DNA from: Davidsoniella eucalypti | Lineage: Eukaryota; Ascomycota; Sordariomycetes; Microascales; Ceratocystidaceae | Direction of reading: 5' to 3' | Assembly: GCA_004009845.1 (NCBI GenBank) | Contig: RMBW01000037.1 | Span: 1 to 64,000, forward strand | DNA length: 64,000 nucleotides | Shown: positions 10,971 through 21,920 of the stretch, piece after piece | Position numbering within the stretch: position 1 is the stretch's first letter | How the letters are laid out: each line of letters opens with the position of its first letter | Position numbers and translations under genes: made by a program | Notes under the pieces: model-generated | Databases searched by the model: none | What the model was told of the DNA's origin: nothing | Seen by the model: the letters and a program-made list of their open reading frames with translations, nothing else

Positions 10971-13273
10971 TTACAGGACTGTCGAGTTGTCGTGCGCCTT
11001 TATATCGTCACCTACCACGATACCCTCACCGACCTCCGCTTCCTGGGCATAGGTCGGATTTAGTCGTTCATACATGATATCCAATTCCTCCAATGACGAC
11101 GGCATATTCACCGCCACCTCACCACCTATCGGTAGAGAAGACTCAAAACTTCCATCCTCGCTACCGATGCGTTCCAAGATATCAGTCTTCTTGGCGTCTC
11201 TCATCTCCTGCCATATTTCAGGCCAATTTGCGTCAAGTTCACGGCGTAAGCCAGCACCTAGGGTGCGCATACGATTTTTTCCTATAAACAACACCATAGC
11301 CGCACGGTAATCTCGTGCTTTCAGCATGGCGCGGAAGACTATCTGGAACGTTTCGCGGTAGGCGTTCTTCATGTGTTTCATTTGCTCCTTGCTAACCATG
11401 GAGCGCCACTCTTCGTCGACGCGTGTGAAATATTTCATAGCCAAGTCTAATTTCTCGGCATTGGCGCATGTGACGGCGAGTTTGTGGAGAAGCGTAGTGC
11501 GGATCTTGAGCACGGGGATTATCACGTTGGCTTCATCGGCGAGATATAGAATCTGACTGGGCTTTTGAGCTAGGTCGATCAGGTATCCAAAGGTCTCGGA
11601 TGTGGCAGACTCGTTGGTGTAGTTGCTGATAGAGTGGTAGACATCCAGAGCACCTCTGTACTCTGAATGTGCGTGGAAAGCTTCTAGCAAGACGTTGACG
11701 GCGGAGATGGGGACGTCTTCGGCAGCTTCTAGGGCTGCTGAAAGCTTAGGTACGAGCTTCGCATCATTCTTCAAGGCGGCATATAAGCCGCGAGTACTCG
11801 GTCTCCGTGGCTTGATATACATGCGGTTCATGAGGGTTAAGACCTTGACGACATTTTCCATATCGCCGACTAAGGAGTAGCAGTCCAGCAAAGGCTCGTA
11901 CTGGGCCAAGCTTACTTTTGTTCCGCGCATCGCAAGTATGTCCATGGCTTGGAGGATAAGCTGTGGATCTCCGAATCGAGCCCCCGTGTGAATCACATGT
12001 TGAATCACGGGATCTGACGGGTGCAGACGATTTGTTCTGATAGTTTTATTCCACAGTAGCTTTGTGCCCTCGTAGTGGTATCCCTGGCTGAACGTCTCTA
12101 GCATATGAAGTATGTAGTCGGGTGGTGGATTGCGGAAGCTTGGCTTTAAGCGGTAGAATATGAGCTGGTAGGCTTCGTCGAGGAAGCCTAAGTTGGAGAA
12201 TACCACTGTGAATACTTCGAAGACCCATGGTGGGATATACACGTGGTTGTTTATCGTTTCTTCGAGTTTGTCGAGCGCCATTTCGTATTGCCCGTCTCGC
12301 AATAAGCCGACAACAACAAAGCATTCATTGAGAGAGGTTTTCGGAGTCCATGTGTCGCGCATTTCTCTCAATATTGAATTACGAAGGGCATAATCGGGAT
12401 GAATAGCGAGACACTGAAACAGGTTAGACAATCCAGTTACAATTTCCAAACTGTATCAAGGCTATAACGACTTACAGCCAGCATATTATGGTACATCAAT
12501 GGCTTTGGTTTGATTCCCAGCTCTTTCATCTCGTATATCAGGTTTCGTAGAGCCTGCGCTGAACCTTGGCGATCAGCCAATGACTCGATCAAGAGATTGT
12601 AGTGGTAGAATTTGAGCTTTGTCGTGCGGCGAGTTATGATATGCTCCAAGAATGCGGCGATACGTGGCAGCGAGTTTATGCGCCCGCGAAGATATTGGAA
12701 GGCTTCATAGATAGTCGCAAGTTTGACCTGTGATAACTCTACATACGGTGGCTTTGCGGAGATTATGTCATGGGCATCGAGTTTGGGGAGCTGCATATGC
12801 GATGAAGATCGCACAATGTCTTGATTGGGGTCTGGAGCTCCGCCGAGACTCGAGGTCTCTGTCAGAGGTTCAACGATGCCTCCCACATGATCGTCCGTGG
12901 CGAAGCGGGGTTCATCTACAAGAGAGTTATTGAGTCCGTCTAGTTCCGGCTCAGAGATGCTGCTGTCAACCTCGATCAGCTGTGATTCCGGCACTACAGG
13001 GGGCAGACTTGTTCCAAAACAGCGTTTGCTTGCCGCCGTTGCTGATGCAAGGAGGGACTCTGAAGTCGCTGAAGGGCGAGCTGGCAAATGTCTCCAAGAA
13101 GAAGATGAACAAGAAGAAGCTACAGATAGTTGTCTGACGGATCTAATGGCGGATGACGTCGTTTCGAGGTTAGTGGACGACGGCGCTAAACACCGACGCA
13201 GTCCTGCTACGGCAAGGTGCCTTCGATGCATGGAGCAAAAGAACGGAAGAAGAAGATACAGATGACTATTCAC
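10971..13273 (-). CDS. Mitochondrial pentatricopeptide-repeat-like protein
   Basis: Two exons, complement(join(10971..12413,12476..13273)), give 746 residues. The 62-base intron (gtaagt ... tttcag) is in phase 0, joining YHNMLA to CLAIHPDYALR. The N-terminus is rich in Arg, Ser and Ala and nearly free of acid (MHRRHLAVAGLRRCLAPSS), a good mitochondrial presequence. The start could be 13273 or the second Met at 13231. From about residue 175 the chain is almost all paired helices with PPR-like spacing (LKFYHYNLLIESLADRQG, KPKPLMYHNML, MENVVKVLTLMNRMYIKPRRPS). Such proteins usually bind organellar RNA and act in mitochondrial expression. Some, such as Neurospora CIA84, act in complex I assembly. 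Which one this is cannot be told from the sequence, and the repeats are degenerate. Confidence 0.75.
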
Positions 13274-14812
13274 GGCAATGTTTTTAGTTTATGAAGGGTT
13301 GTCGCAAATACGCAGAGCCGCATTTTCAGCTGTCGTCAAATGATCGGTAGGTAGTACTGAACTCTGGGGTTAACGGTATACCTCTCATCACGTGACTATG
13401 CGGGATGGCTTCGCCCCGCTTCACGTTTAGGCTCACGAACCTAAGGTCAAACTTAGCTTAGCTTAGCTAGACCAAGGTGAAGGCAAAGGCAAAAGCAAAG
13501 GTAATGGTAGAAGTAAAGTCAAAATCAAAAGGGCAAGGCTGTCGAAGTCAAAAGCATAGATCCCTAAAAGCCTACATAAGGCAAAGGCAGACTAAACCCT
13601 AACGATGAAGCTGAGCAGAGAGAAGTAGTCAGCTGATACGTTTGGCTATTTTTCTCAGCTTGTGATCAAAAAGACTTAAAAATTTTATTTCCTGAAAACC
13701 AATTAATTTGCGATAGATGTTCTTATACAAGGCATACTAAAGCATTGGAAAATGAGATAAGAAAAAAAAACTATTAGTATCCCAAATAAAGGAGCTAGTA
13801 CTAGTTTAAGAGCTTTCGGGGGGTATAAAGAAAACGAGATGGACTATTCATACTCCCAAAAACGACTATCAACATATATATCAATACCATTTTATTTAGC
13901 CGTAGCTGTCTTGACGTAATATATATATATATATTCTTTGTTGAACTTTCTTTAGGGAAACGCGGTGTCCCAAATAGGCTTGGCAGCGTCAATTCAGACT
14001 TTTAGGGATGACCAAATAGTCCAACTCTTAATTAGAAACAGTAGTAGGGGCTATTGTAGAAACTACTTGTGTTACGCTGTATATCATGTACTCGTACCCC
14101 ACAATTCATCAATAAACATCTTATAGTTAGAGTGGTAACTAGCAAGTGTAGCAACTGTAGAAATATAGAAAAGAAATAAGGACCCTTATACTAAATAGGC
14201 CCCAAAGATATTTGAATACAAGTTTTTTTAACCTTTAACTAGTTAACTTATTTTTGATCAATCTCATTCATGATATTAAAGTGGAAGGGGGAAGTAAACA
14301 TAAGAATGTTTCAACTCATATATATTATACCACATCATGAAATTAAATATAAAAAAATATGCCTCTATCCCAGCTTTAGCAGTAGAGTCTACTATACCTC
14401 TCAACTTCCCCTAAGCTATAAAAAGGATAATATAAAAGGAAGGCAGTTGGATAATTCATACGACACAGGCATGGCTATCATATGTTTTACAGCACCATAG
14501 ATTTCATCCCCTTATATGACCAAGTAGAACACAATGGAGACAAATCTTGATACTAACAAATCAATATTTGAAGCTATATATTGTACTCCGAAGTGCTCAA
14601 ATCCGGTTGTATCCAACACTCTAGTTTTGTAATTTGAGAAGGCCAAGTAACACCTACTAGATGGCTTGTCTTGTAGTGGTTCTTACTTTTTGAGCCTTTG
14701 ATTTCAATTTTTTTTTTTTCATTGCGGCAATAATAAAAGGTGGTGTTTAAGATGGACTTCATTTTAGCACAGACACATGATTGCTCCAAATGAGTAGTAA
14801 CCAGTCCATCCT

Positions 14813-14911
14813 AGAAAAGAGAAGGCAAGAGAGATGAGCCAAATGCATAGTCTGAGTTTACTCAGACTTTACTAAGACTTTGCATTTGGCTTTTCTTTCT
14901 TCTCTTTTATC
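14813..14911. repeat. Inverted repeat with nested hairpin, MITE-like
   Basis: The centre agtctgagtttactcagact (14849-14868) is a near-perfect hairpin. Outside it, agccaaatgca on the left is matched by tgcatttggct on the right, and weaker complementarity continues into agagaag/cttctct at the ends. The right arm carries an extra 11 bases that look like a partial copy of the inner arm. It encodes nothing. Confidence 0.65.
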
Positions 14912-15024
14912 GATGCTTTCGAAGTCTATGTTGAAGAGAGAAAAGAGTAGAAAATAAAGAAAAAAAAGAAAAAAAGTAGGAAGGAAAAGCTAAAAAGTCT
15001 ACGTGATCAAATTAAGAATGCTTA

Positions 15025-15060
15025 GATATGATAAGATACAATTATCTTGTTTATCTTATC
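15025..15060. promoter_or_regulatory. Cluster of six GATA cores
   Basis: Three gata cores on the plus strand (15025, 15030, 15035) and three tatc cores (15043, 15052, 15057) fall within 36 bases. In fungi, GATA factors of the AreA, SreA and White-collar types bind paired HGATAR sites. The nearest gene end is the lsm4 stop about 680 bases away, so no target gene is evident. Confidence 0.35.
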
Positions 15061-15735
15061 TTGTCACGACCAATGGAAAGACATTACTTTGGACCCGTGG
15101 AAAGTTTTCGCCTAGGCATAGATCTACTATAGATTCAAAGATTCAGTGTGGTGCTGTTGTAGTGCTGTGAGATATTCGTGGGTATCTTCTTTGTGAGTTT
15201 ATATTGAGAAAGATTTTTCTATGTTTTTGGCTTTTTGTTGTGTTTGCTACTGCGATGCCGCCACGATTGACCGCCTCTGACACACTTCGTGGCCAGCCAA
15301 CAATGAAGTTCTAGCATCTCATCTTGTAGTATATCAGATATTAAGTAGGCCAGTATGCAATCTTCACAAAGTATTGTGACACTGGCAATCTAGATCTCCT
15401 GCCCCCTCTTCCATTCTCTCATTATCATAGCAGCTCAATTCCCTGCTCAATTTATAATAAGACAAAAGAGCCTGTAGACCTAGTCACTGTAAAAAAGGCA
15501 GCGACCGTCTAAAGACTCCCAGGCCCTCTCTTGATTCTTCCGTGTGCCGCGTAAAGACAAAGATCGTCCTCAATATTCAGAGGTACACGTCATAACTGCG
15601 TCTTTGTGAGGGTCGGTCTAGGACTCTTCACATAATAATATTCTTCCTCCCAGTTGCTCTCCAAGATAAAAACAGAAAAAAAAAAATCTCCACACAAATG
15701 CTTGCTAGAAACACGCTTGTGACGAGAAGGAAGGT

Positions 15736-16324
15736 TTAAGCATTGTTGTTGTTGTTATTGTTATTGCTGCCACGACCACGGCCACGACCTTGACCACGGC
15801 CACGACCACCACGGCCTCCTCTATCTCCACGGCCGTTGTAGTCGCCTCGTGAGCCGCCGCGACCGCCCCGGAAGCCGCCCTGTTGGTTGTGCTGGTTTTC
15901 CTTGACGTGGTCAATGATCTCATCCGGTACGCGGAGGTATTTGATCTGTATACGAACGGTCAGTATTCTTTATCTTGGAGCACGTACGTTGCGGAATGCC
16001 ACTTTAGACATACGTTGTTGCCCTTGACATAGACTTCGGGCAACTTGAGGAACTTGTCGGCCTCCTACTCGGTCGTTAGTATGTTGTCGTATCGGAATCA
16101 AGTCGACTTGCTACGCACTGCATTAGATTGCACGGCGTCCTTCATGGTCAGGTTCATCCATGTGTCGCATGTGATTAGGTGGCCCGACAGGGTGTCGCCG
16201 TTCTTGAGTTCGACGAGAATGGGGTGGCCTTGGGCCGCGTTGACAAGACCGAGAGGTAACTATGGCATCTAATTAGTATCATGACTTTGCTGAGGAAAAA
16301 AAGCTCAATCGGAGTCCGTACCAT
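15736..16324 (-). CDS. lsm4: Lsm4, U6 snRNA-associated Sm-like protein
   Basis: Four coding exons, complement(join(15736..15945,16014..16064,16119..16259,16322..16324)), give 134 residues. The first coding exon is just the ATG, cut directly by the donor gtacgg. The intron ends with branch point tactaat and acceptor catag, after which [19 protein letters not shown] begins, the conserved Lsm4 N-terminus. Sm1 and Sm2 motifs follow ([29 protein letters not shown] then [11 protein letters not shown]). The tail is an RGG-type Gly/Arg-rich segment ending in a run of Asn. Lsm4 belongs to the Lsm2-8 ring on U6 snRNA in the nucleus and the Lsm1-7 ring in cytoplasmic mRNA decay. The Asn-rich end resembles the aggregation-prone tail linked to P-bodies in yeast. 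All exons sum in frame, and the alignment to the Lsm4 core leaves no gap at any junction. Confidence 0.93.
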
Positions 16325-16632
16325 GGCGTTTATAACTAGTGCAATAAGAGGATATTTGGCAAAAGACAAGGCTGAAGCTTGGTCCTCCGGAGTCCAGATG
16401 TTCGTTAACTGGCTTGGGAGCTAACCTGGCGGGCAGGAGCGGCCCCACCACATAAGCTTTGTTCACCGCCTTTTGAAAAGCCGGCAGAAAATATTTTGGC
16501 ATCAGAGAAGGTGACAGTGTACTTACAGAAGGAAGAGAGAGGTACAATAGCTAAAACCGACGACGCTATTATAGCATCGTTATATCGACTTAGCGCTGTA
16601 AAACTCTATTTTCACCATATTCTAAGCGCATT
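16325..16632. promoter_or_regulatory. Divergent promoter between lsm4 and trm1
   Basis: Only about 310 bases separate the lsm4 ATG from the upstream-most trm1 ATG, so the two genes very likely share a bidirectional promoter and leader region. I see no clear TATA box. Confidence 0.5.
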
Positions 16633-18792
16633 GTGTGCCATTACCGAATGGTGCTCTGTCGTCATCTTGGTGCTCGTCTTACTGTTTCTAGCTGCAAGCC
16701 CTTAGGAAACAGGATCTCTTTGCGCTGGACATCTCAGCTCTTTTCACAGCACAAAGTTCGCCAGGCGACATACCAATCGAAAACTAGTTGCACTTTACAC
16801 CGAGCTTTTGCAACGGCTCCCCCCGACGCCCAAGTCCTCAAAGACGCTTCGGCTGCTCAAGAAACAACGATATCGCCTGCCATGACGTCTGTTAACCCTG
16901 ATGCGCCCAAGTGTACATACAACGGCAAGCAATACACGAGCATCAGAGAGGGCCTAGCTGACATTCTTGTGCCCGTGGATGCCAAGATTGGCGACGGCGG
17001 TAACAAGTCCAACATCTCCGTCTTCTACAATCCCATTCAGCAATTCAACCGCGACCTTACGGTTCTTTCTATCAGAGCGTACCACGAAGAGTGCGAAGAG
17101 CGCAAGAAGAGTAACGCCAAGCCGCCGAAGAACAAGCGGAAACGGAAGAACGCCGAGACTGAAGCTGGTTCTGAAGATGGCAAGCGCCCCAAGGTCGAGG
17201 ATGGCGTAAAGCCAGAAACCGAACAAGCCGAGGAAACGACACAAGTGCCCAGCACAGAACCAGCCTCAGTTATTAATGCTGCCGAGTCTCTACCTACGAC
17301 ATGTGTAAACGCCTCGGCCGAAACTCCCACTCAACAGGAGCACAAGCCTGGCCATACACTACCCAAGTTCACCATCTTAGATGCGCTTTCAGCTTCCGGA
17401 CTTCGCGCTTTACGTTATGCCAAGGAACTACCATTCGTTACATCTGTCACATCCAATGATCTATCTGCCTCTGCTATTGACTATATCAAGCTCAACGCCG
17501 AGCACAACAAGCTTACCGAGAAGATTGTTCCTTCTCACGACGATGCTATCGCGCACATGTACCGTCGCATTGCCGACGACCTCTCGAAGCGCGACAAGCA
17601 CGGCAACCCATCTTCAGCCAATCATTACAACGTTATAGATCTCGATCCGTACGGCACGGCATCTCCATTCATTGATGCCGCCGTCCAGGGCGTTAAAGAT
17701 GGTGGCTTGCTCTGTGTCACTTGCACAGACTCGGCTATCTGGGCCGGCCACAGTTATTGTGAGAAGTCTTTTGCGTCGTATGGCGGCATCCCCATCAAGG
17801 GCTTCCATTCGCACGAAGTCGGCCTGCGTTTGATTTTGCATACTGTAGCTACCTCGGCAGCCCGCTATGGCCTCGCCATCGAGCCTCTGCTGTCGTTGTC
17901 TATCGATTACTACACACGAATCTTCATTCGCATCACAAAATCGCAAGCTGCGGTCAAATTCAATGCCTCCAAGACAATGATAGTCTATAACTGTGATCAC
18001 GGGTGTGGTGCTTGGGAGACGCAGCAACTAATGCGTAACCGTGTGATGATGGCTAAGAGTGGGAAGACCCATCATTACAAACATGTCATGGCTCAGGGTC
18101 CAACTTCTGATATTCACTGCCGGCATTGCAACTCCAAGATGCACTTGGCCGGCCCTATGTACGGCGGATTGATACAGTCACCTGCATTTATCCAGCGTGT
18201 GTTGGACATCCTGCCAACTCTTGATACGGCCGTCTATGGTACTGTGTCTCGTATTGAGGGTATGCTGACGACAGCTCTGGGTGAGAATCTCCCCGACCCG
18301 GACCCCGAAGAGGCTCTGCCATTGGCTGACAAGGAAGCTGCGCGCATTGACGCTCATCCTTTCTACTTCATTCCTTCACGGCTAGCCGGAATCTTCTGCT
18401 GCGAAACGCCCAATGAAGACCTAATCCGCGGTGCTCTCAAACATCTAGGATTCCGTGTAACCCGCAGCCACTGCAAGCCCAACAGCATCAAGACCGACGC
18501 CCCATGGACATCGATTATCTGGACATTCAAGGAGTATATCCGTCAAGTTGCACCTGTAAAGATGGACAACATCAAGGAAAACAGCCCTGCATGGAGATTG
18601 CTCAACGACTGCGGCAAGCCAGAAGAGGAGGGCGAAGTTAGCGAGGAGGAGATGGCGCTACGCAAGACTCTGGTCTTTGATGAGGCGCTGCAGAAGTTGG
18701 GCCACGAGAGGGATATCAGCAGCAAAAAGCTCGTCCGCTATCAAGTGAACCCCCGCGAGCATTGGGGTCCCATGACGAGGGCGCGCAAGTAG
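16633..18792 (+). CDS. trm1: Trm1, tRNA (guanine26-N2)-dimethyltransferase
   Basis: An intronless frame of 719 codons. Trm1 dimethylates G26 at the D-arm/anticodon-arm hinge of nuclear-encoded and mitochondrial tRNAs using S-adenosylmethionine. Motifs include ILDALSASGLRALRYAKEL (SAM site), NVIDLDPYGTASPFIDAAV (catalytic DPYGT-type motif), and zinc-binding CDHGCGAWETQQ with CRHCNSKMHLAGPMYGG. An insertion rich in Lys and Glu (residues about 155-240, NKRKRKNAE) carries a likely nuclear signal. Residues 1-83 are basic and Ser/Arg-rich and look like a mitochondrial presequence. The Met at 16882 (MTSVNPDAP) marks where the conserved enzyme starts. As in yeast TRM1, two start sites could give mitochondrial and nuclear forms. 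A start at 16648 is also possible. Confidence 0.95.
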   Translation: MCHYRMVLCRHLGARLTVSSCKPLGNRISLRWTSQLFSQHKVRQATYQSKTSCTLHRAFATAPPDAQVLKDASAAQETTISPAMTSVNPDAPKCTYNGKQYTSIREGLADILVPVDAKIGDGGNKSNISVFYNPIQQFNRDLTVLSIRAYHEECEERKKSNAKPPKNKRKRKNAETEAGSEDGKRPKVEDGVKPETEQAEETTQVPSTEPASVINAAESLPTTCVNASAETPTQQEHKPGHTLPKFTILDALSASGLRALRYAKELPFVTSVTSNDLSASAIDYIKLNAEHNKLTEKIVPSHDDAIAHMYRRIADDLSKRDKHGNPSSANHYNVIDLDPYGTASPFIDAAVQGVKDGGLLCVTCTDSAIWAGHSYCEKSFASYGGIPIKGFHSHEVGLRLILHTVATSAARYGLAIEPLLSLSIDYYTRIFIRITKSQAAVKFNASKTMIVYNCDHGCGAWETQQLMRNRVMMAKSGKTHHYKHVMAQGPTSDIHCRHCNSKMHLAGPMYGGLIQSPAFIQRVLDILPTLDTAVYGTVSRIEGMLTTALGENLPDPDPEEALPLADKEAARIDAHPFYFIPSRLAGIFCCETPNEDLIRGALKHLGFRVTRSHCKPNSIKTDAPWTSIIWTFKEYIRQVAPVKMDNIKENSPAWRLLNDCGKPEEEGEVSEEEMALRKTLVFDEALQKLGHERDISSKKLVRYQVNPREHWGPMTRARK

Positions 18793-20125
18793 TTGTAACG
18801 ACAGAAGAATATATGCATTAAAAAAAAGACAGGAGGGGCCTGGCTTGGGAGAGCTATGGCGGAGCTCGCCTTTAGACGGACAGGAAAGTCAGCTATCAGC
18901 TAGCAAGATGTTGGAGAACACGCTGCTGGCTTTTATTGGCCATCAAGCCTAACCGAAACGACATCAGCATCTCTTTATATACAGATACATACAATCCTTA
19001 TTTACACATGCATGTTTCAACCATGACTTAGAGTCATAACAAAAAGCAAACATCAAGTTAAAGCCTGCAAAGCTCAGCTGGCGCATGCCAATCACACTAA
19101 GAACCATAGTATCCTGCACCTTATTCCCTGCAGTGAAGCTAATGACGCACGAACTAACTGCATAACATTGACGTCCTATTCTGCACAAACCCCCGCTTCT
19201 TGTTAGTTATCATTCAGTTTGCTATTCTGAGTTCTGGGTGGACGAGCAGCAAATAAATAACAAAACAACCTCTACCAATGTAATCCGAACGTAATAGTTA
19301 TATATATAGTAACTATAACTATATAGTATATATAAGTATATATATGCTTGCCTAGGAAGTCAGTAAGTCGTAACACAGTGTCTCTATGTCGTGCATTTCA
19401 CTGTGCGTGTTGTTGCAAACCGGTATTCCTCATCTAGGCCGAACTTTCTTGGGCTGCAAGACAACAATAGTTGGCAGCTGCTAAAGCAAGAATTGAGTCG
19501 GCTATTGCACCGTGTGCCGTGATTTGTACACAGTGTAATATATCCTGCATATTTGTAACCCACAACAACAACATTGTATAACCACTCTTGTTTCTAGGTG
19601 TATTATTCTTCTCTTATTTGACAAACTCGCGGCCTCGCTTCCTTCACAACGCCGTAAGATTGCCCAGGCCAATCCGCGCCTGAAGAGCAGCTCATTTTGA
19701 TGCATGCTTACTACGTTGTTTCTAGGCGCAATCATAAGCATTCCGGATGTGTCTTGATGTGCTGTTCATCGATTATCATCTCAATCCAGCCCAGCCTCTT
19801 TCTTTCGTGCAACTTGCCAGCCTACATCATTTTTTAGCCTTTTTTTCTTTTAGTCATCTCGACTGTTGTCTGTGACATCTCCCGTCTTTTTTGCTTTTCT
19901 TTTTGGTAGAGACAAGTTATCCTTCTTCCTTTCACTACCAAAACAACATCCCTGTCACTGGCTGTGATATCCTGAATTTATTCGTCCCCAGGAATTATAA
20001 CCAATAACCTCGTTATCGGGGTCTTGTTTAACTCCTCACCCAGACTTGGCGTTTCTATATACAAGCTTCTCCATCGTTCTCGGAGTCTGTGCCATATATA
20101 CTCTTTTATTTGGGATATTGCCCCC
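18793..20125. other. Intergenic region upstream of the kinase-like gene
   Basis: About 1.3 kb with no supported gene. A TA-rich symmetric tract runs through 19295-19345. Pyrimidine-rich runs at 19800-19915 look like a fungal promoter/leader for the gene that follows. Confidence 0.5.
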
Positions 20126-21739
20126 ATGGCTATCCGCAAGTTCTTTGGCGGCTATATCCGACGCTGCAAATCTTCGCGCAAAGACGCTCGAGAGACCTCA
20201 AAGCCCAGAGCTACCGATCGTGTATCTGAAAGTGCTGGAGTCGGAGCTGCTCCTACAACTAGCAGTGCAGCCAACGCCACATCTCCACCAAATCAGCAGC
20301 CAGCAGATACAGTGCCCGATGTCACTCCGGCAGCACCAGTAGAAGCAAAAGCAGACGCCACACAAGATTCTAGTGCTAATGCCAACGCTAGCTCTGCTGA
20401 TAGTGGCGCCACAGAGACAGTCACAGACCCTGATGCGCCTGTCTACTCGCCAGTTTTCGACTATCCAAAACGGATCGTAGTCGTCTTCAAGCAGGTCCGG
20501 ACCAGTCAATACGTAGTCTTCTCGCTCTCCGAAGACGGCGAAGGCGCCGACCAATGGTACGGCGTCGTACAGACTCCGGTGAGCCAAGTCCCGCCCGAGC
20601 TTGGGCACCTCATCATCTACGACCGGCCACCGCATCTGGCTATTTCTCCCGGCCACAAAGTGCACGTGATAGTATCGACCAAGTCAGGGCTGGGCACGGC
20701 CGTCAAGTCGTACACATCCTGTGTCAAGATACTACTCGATGCTTGCCAGCATATCAACCCGCAGGTGCCTCCATGCCAGTACCGAGTCCTCATCACGGAT
20801 AGCCCGGATAGCGTGCGGAACTATGCGTTCGATATGTTGCGCGATGGCGATGCTACGCGAACAGTGGTTCTACTAAGTGGTGATGGCGGAACTTTTGATG
20901 TCATCAATGCCCTAGATGCTGAAATGAAGCTCGAGACCACCACCAACATCGTCGTCTTGCCCCTAGGCACTGGAAACGCCCTCTTCCACTCTCTGCACCG
21001 CAATGTCTATCCAAAGACGGAAGACTCCTTCTTTATGATCAGTCTACGCACGCTAGTCTTTGGCTCTCCCAAGACCCTACCCCTCTATCGTGCCGACTTC
21101 TCGCCCGGCTCCAACATCGTCACTCAGCCAGTAGGAAACGAGCTGATCCCTTCCTACCGCGAAGCCCGCCACTTGTTTGGTTGCATCGTGGCTTCGTACG
21201 GCTTCCATGCCAGCGTTGTCTATGAGAGCGATACTGCGGCCTACCGAAAGTACGGCTCCAAGCGTTTCGGCATGGTGGCAAGCGAGCTTCTAGAAAAGAG
21301 CCACGCTTACAACGGCTTCATCGAAGTCAAGCTCACAAAACCACCAAAGGATGAATCGCCGTGGCGTAGTCTTGAAGGGAGTCAGTTCGGCTATGCCATG
21401 GGCACTATGGTGTCTAGCCTCGAACAGTCTTTTACTATATCGCCAGCCACCCAGCCTCTCGAGCCTCAGATGCGCTTCGTAAGCTTTGGGCCGGTGGGCA
21501 AGGATAAGACTCTGGAGATCATGACTGCCGCTTACGATAATGGCCGTCACGTTTCGATGCCCGAGGTTAGCTACCAGGAAATCGACGAGTTCACAATCTC
21601 GGTTGAGGAGCCTGAAGAGAGGTGGCGCAAGTTCTGTCTAGACGGCACTATCGTCGCTTTCCCAGAAAAAGGTTGGGTCACTGTCAAGGCGTTTGAAGGG
21701 TCAAAGTTCTCTGTCGTAGAGCCGCCCTCTTTCTTCTAA
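20126..21739 (+). CDS. Diacylglycerol kinase / sphingoid long-chain-base kinase-like protein
   Basis: From the ATG at 20126 (MAIRKFFGGYIRR) the single exon gives 537 residues. An in-frame ATG at 20024 would add 34. Residues about 30-110 are low-complexity Ala/Ser/Thr. The lipid-kinase catalytic domain is visible as RTVVLLSGDGGTFDVINAL (the GGDGT-type nucleotide loop, here SGDGG) and VVLPLGTGNALFHSL, the GTGNA signature. This fold phosphorylates diacylglycerol, ceramide or sphingoid bases. Which substrate is used cannot be decided, and no C1 or PH domain is seen. The family's usual GGDGTxxEVxNG is altered, but the central Asp-Gly pair is kept. An overlapping alternative frame at 20046-20342 begins with a strongly hydrophobic segment, so a different first exon cannot be excluded. 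Confidence 0.75.
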   Translation: MAIRKFFGGYIRRCKSSRKDARETSKPRATDRVSESAGVGAAPTTSSAANATSPPNQQPADTVPDVTPAAPVEAKADATQDSSANANASSADSGATETVTDPDAPVYSPVFDYPKRIVVVFKQVRTSQYVVFSLSEDGEGADQWYGVVQTPVSQVPPELGHLIIYDRPPHLAISPGHKVHVIVSTKSGLGTAVKSYTSCVKILLDACQHINPQVPPCQYRVLITDSPDSVRNYAFDMLRDGDATRTVVLLSGDGGTFDVINALDAEMKLETTTNIVVLPLGTGNALFHSLHRNVYPKTEDSFFMISLRTLVFGSPKTLPLYRADFSPGSNIVTQPVGNELIPSYREARHLFGCIVASYGFHASVVYESDTAAYRKYGSKRFGMVASELLEKSHAYNGFIEVKLTKPPKDESPWRSLEGSQFGYAMGTMVSSLEQSFTISPATQPLEPQMRFVSFGPVGKDKTLEIMTAAYDNGRHVSMPEVSYQEIDEFTISVEEPEERWRKFCLDGTIVAFPEKGWVTVKAFEGSKFSVVEPPSFF

Positions 21740-21920
21740 GTAGTATATTCTACCATACTCAAGTGGTTTGATCTGTCTCAATTTACGCAGATTTGTACGA
21801 TAATATGTTGTCATTCGCCTGTGCTAATAGCATTTGTATGTATTGTGTATAAATTCAAATATCAAGTCAACTTTTGTAGCTGGTATCATCAATGTCGTAA
21901 TATATCCCGGATTACCCTCT

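Larger units (their letters stand above)
13274..15735. other. Gene-poor AT-rich region
   Basis: About 2.5 kb without a supported gene. From 13470 to 13530 there is a purine-rich, loosely repetitive tract (aaggcaaaggcaaaagcaaa). A TA run lies at 13918-13934. The inverted repeat at 14813-14911 and the GATA cluster at 15025-15060 are listed separately. The bases 5' of 13273 should hold the PPR-gene promoter, and those just below 15735 the lsm4 3' UTR. Confidence 0.5.

Noticed and set aside
15705..15923. 72-residue Thr/Ala/Val-rich minus-strand frame
   Set aside because: Alternate-frame reading of the Gly/Arg-rich lsm4 tail.
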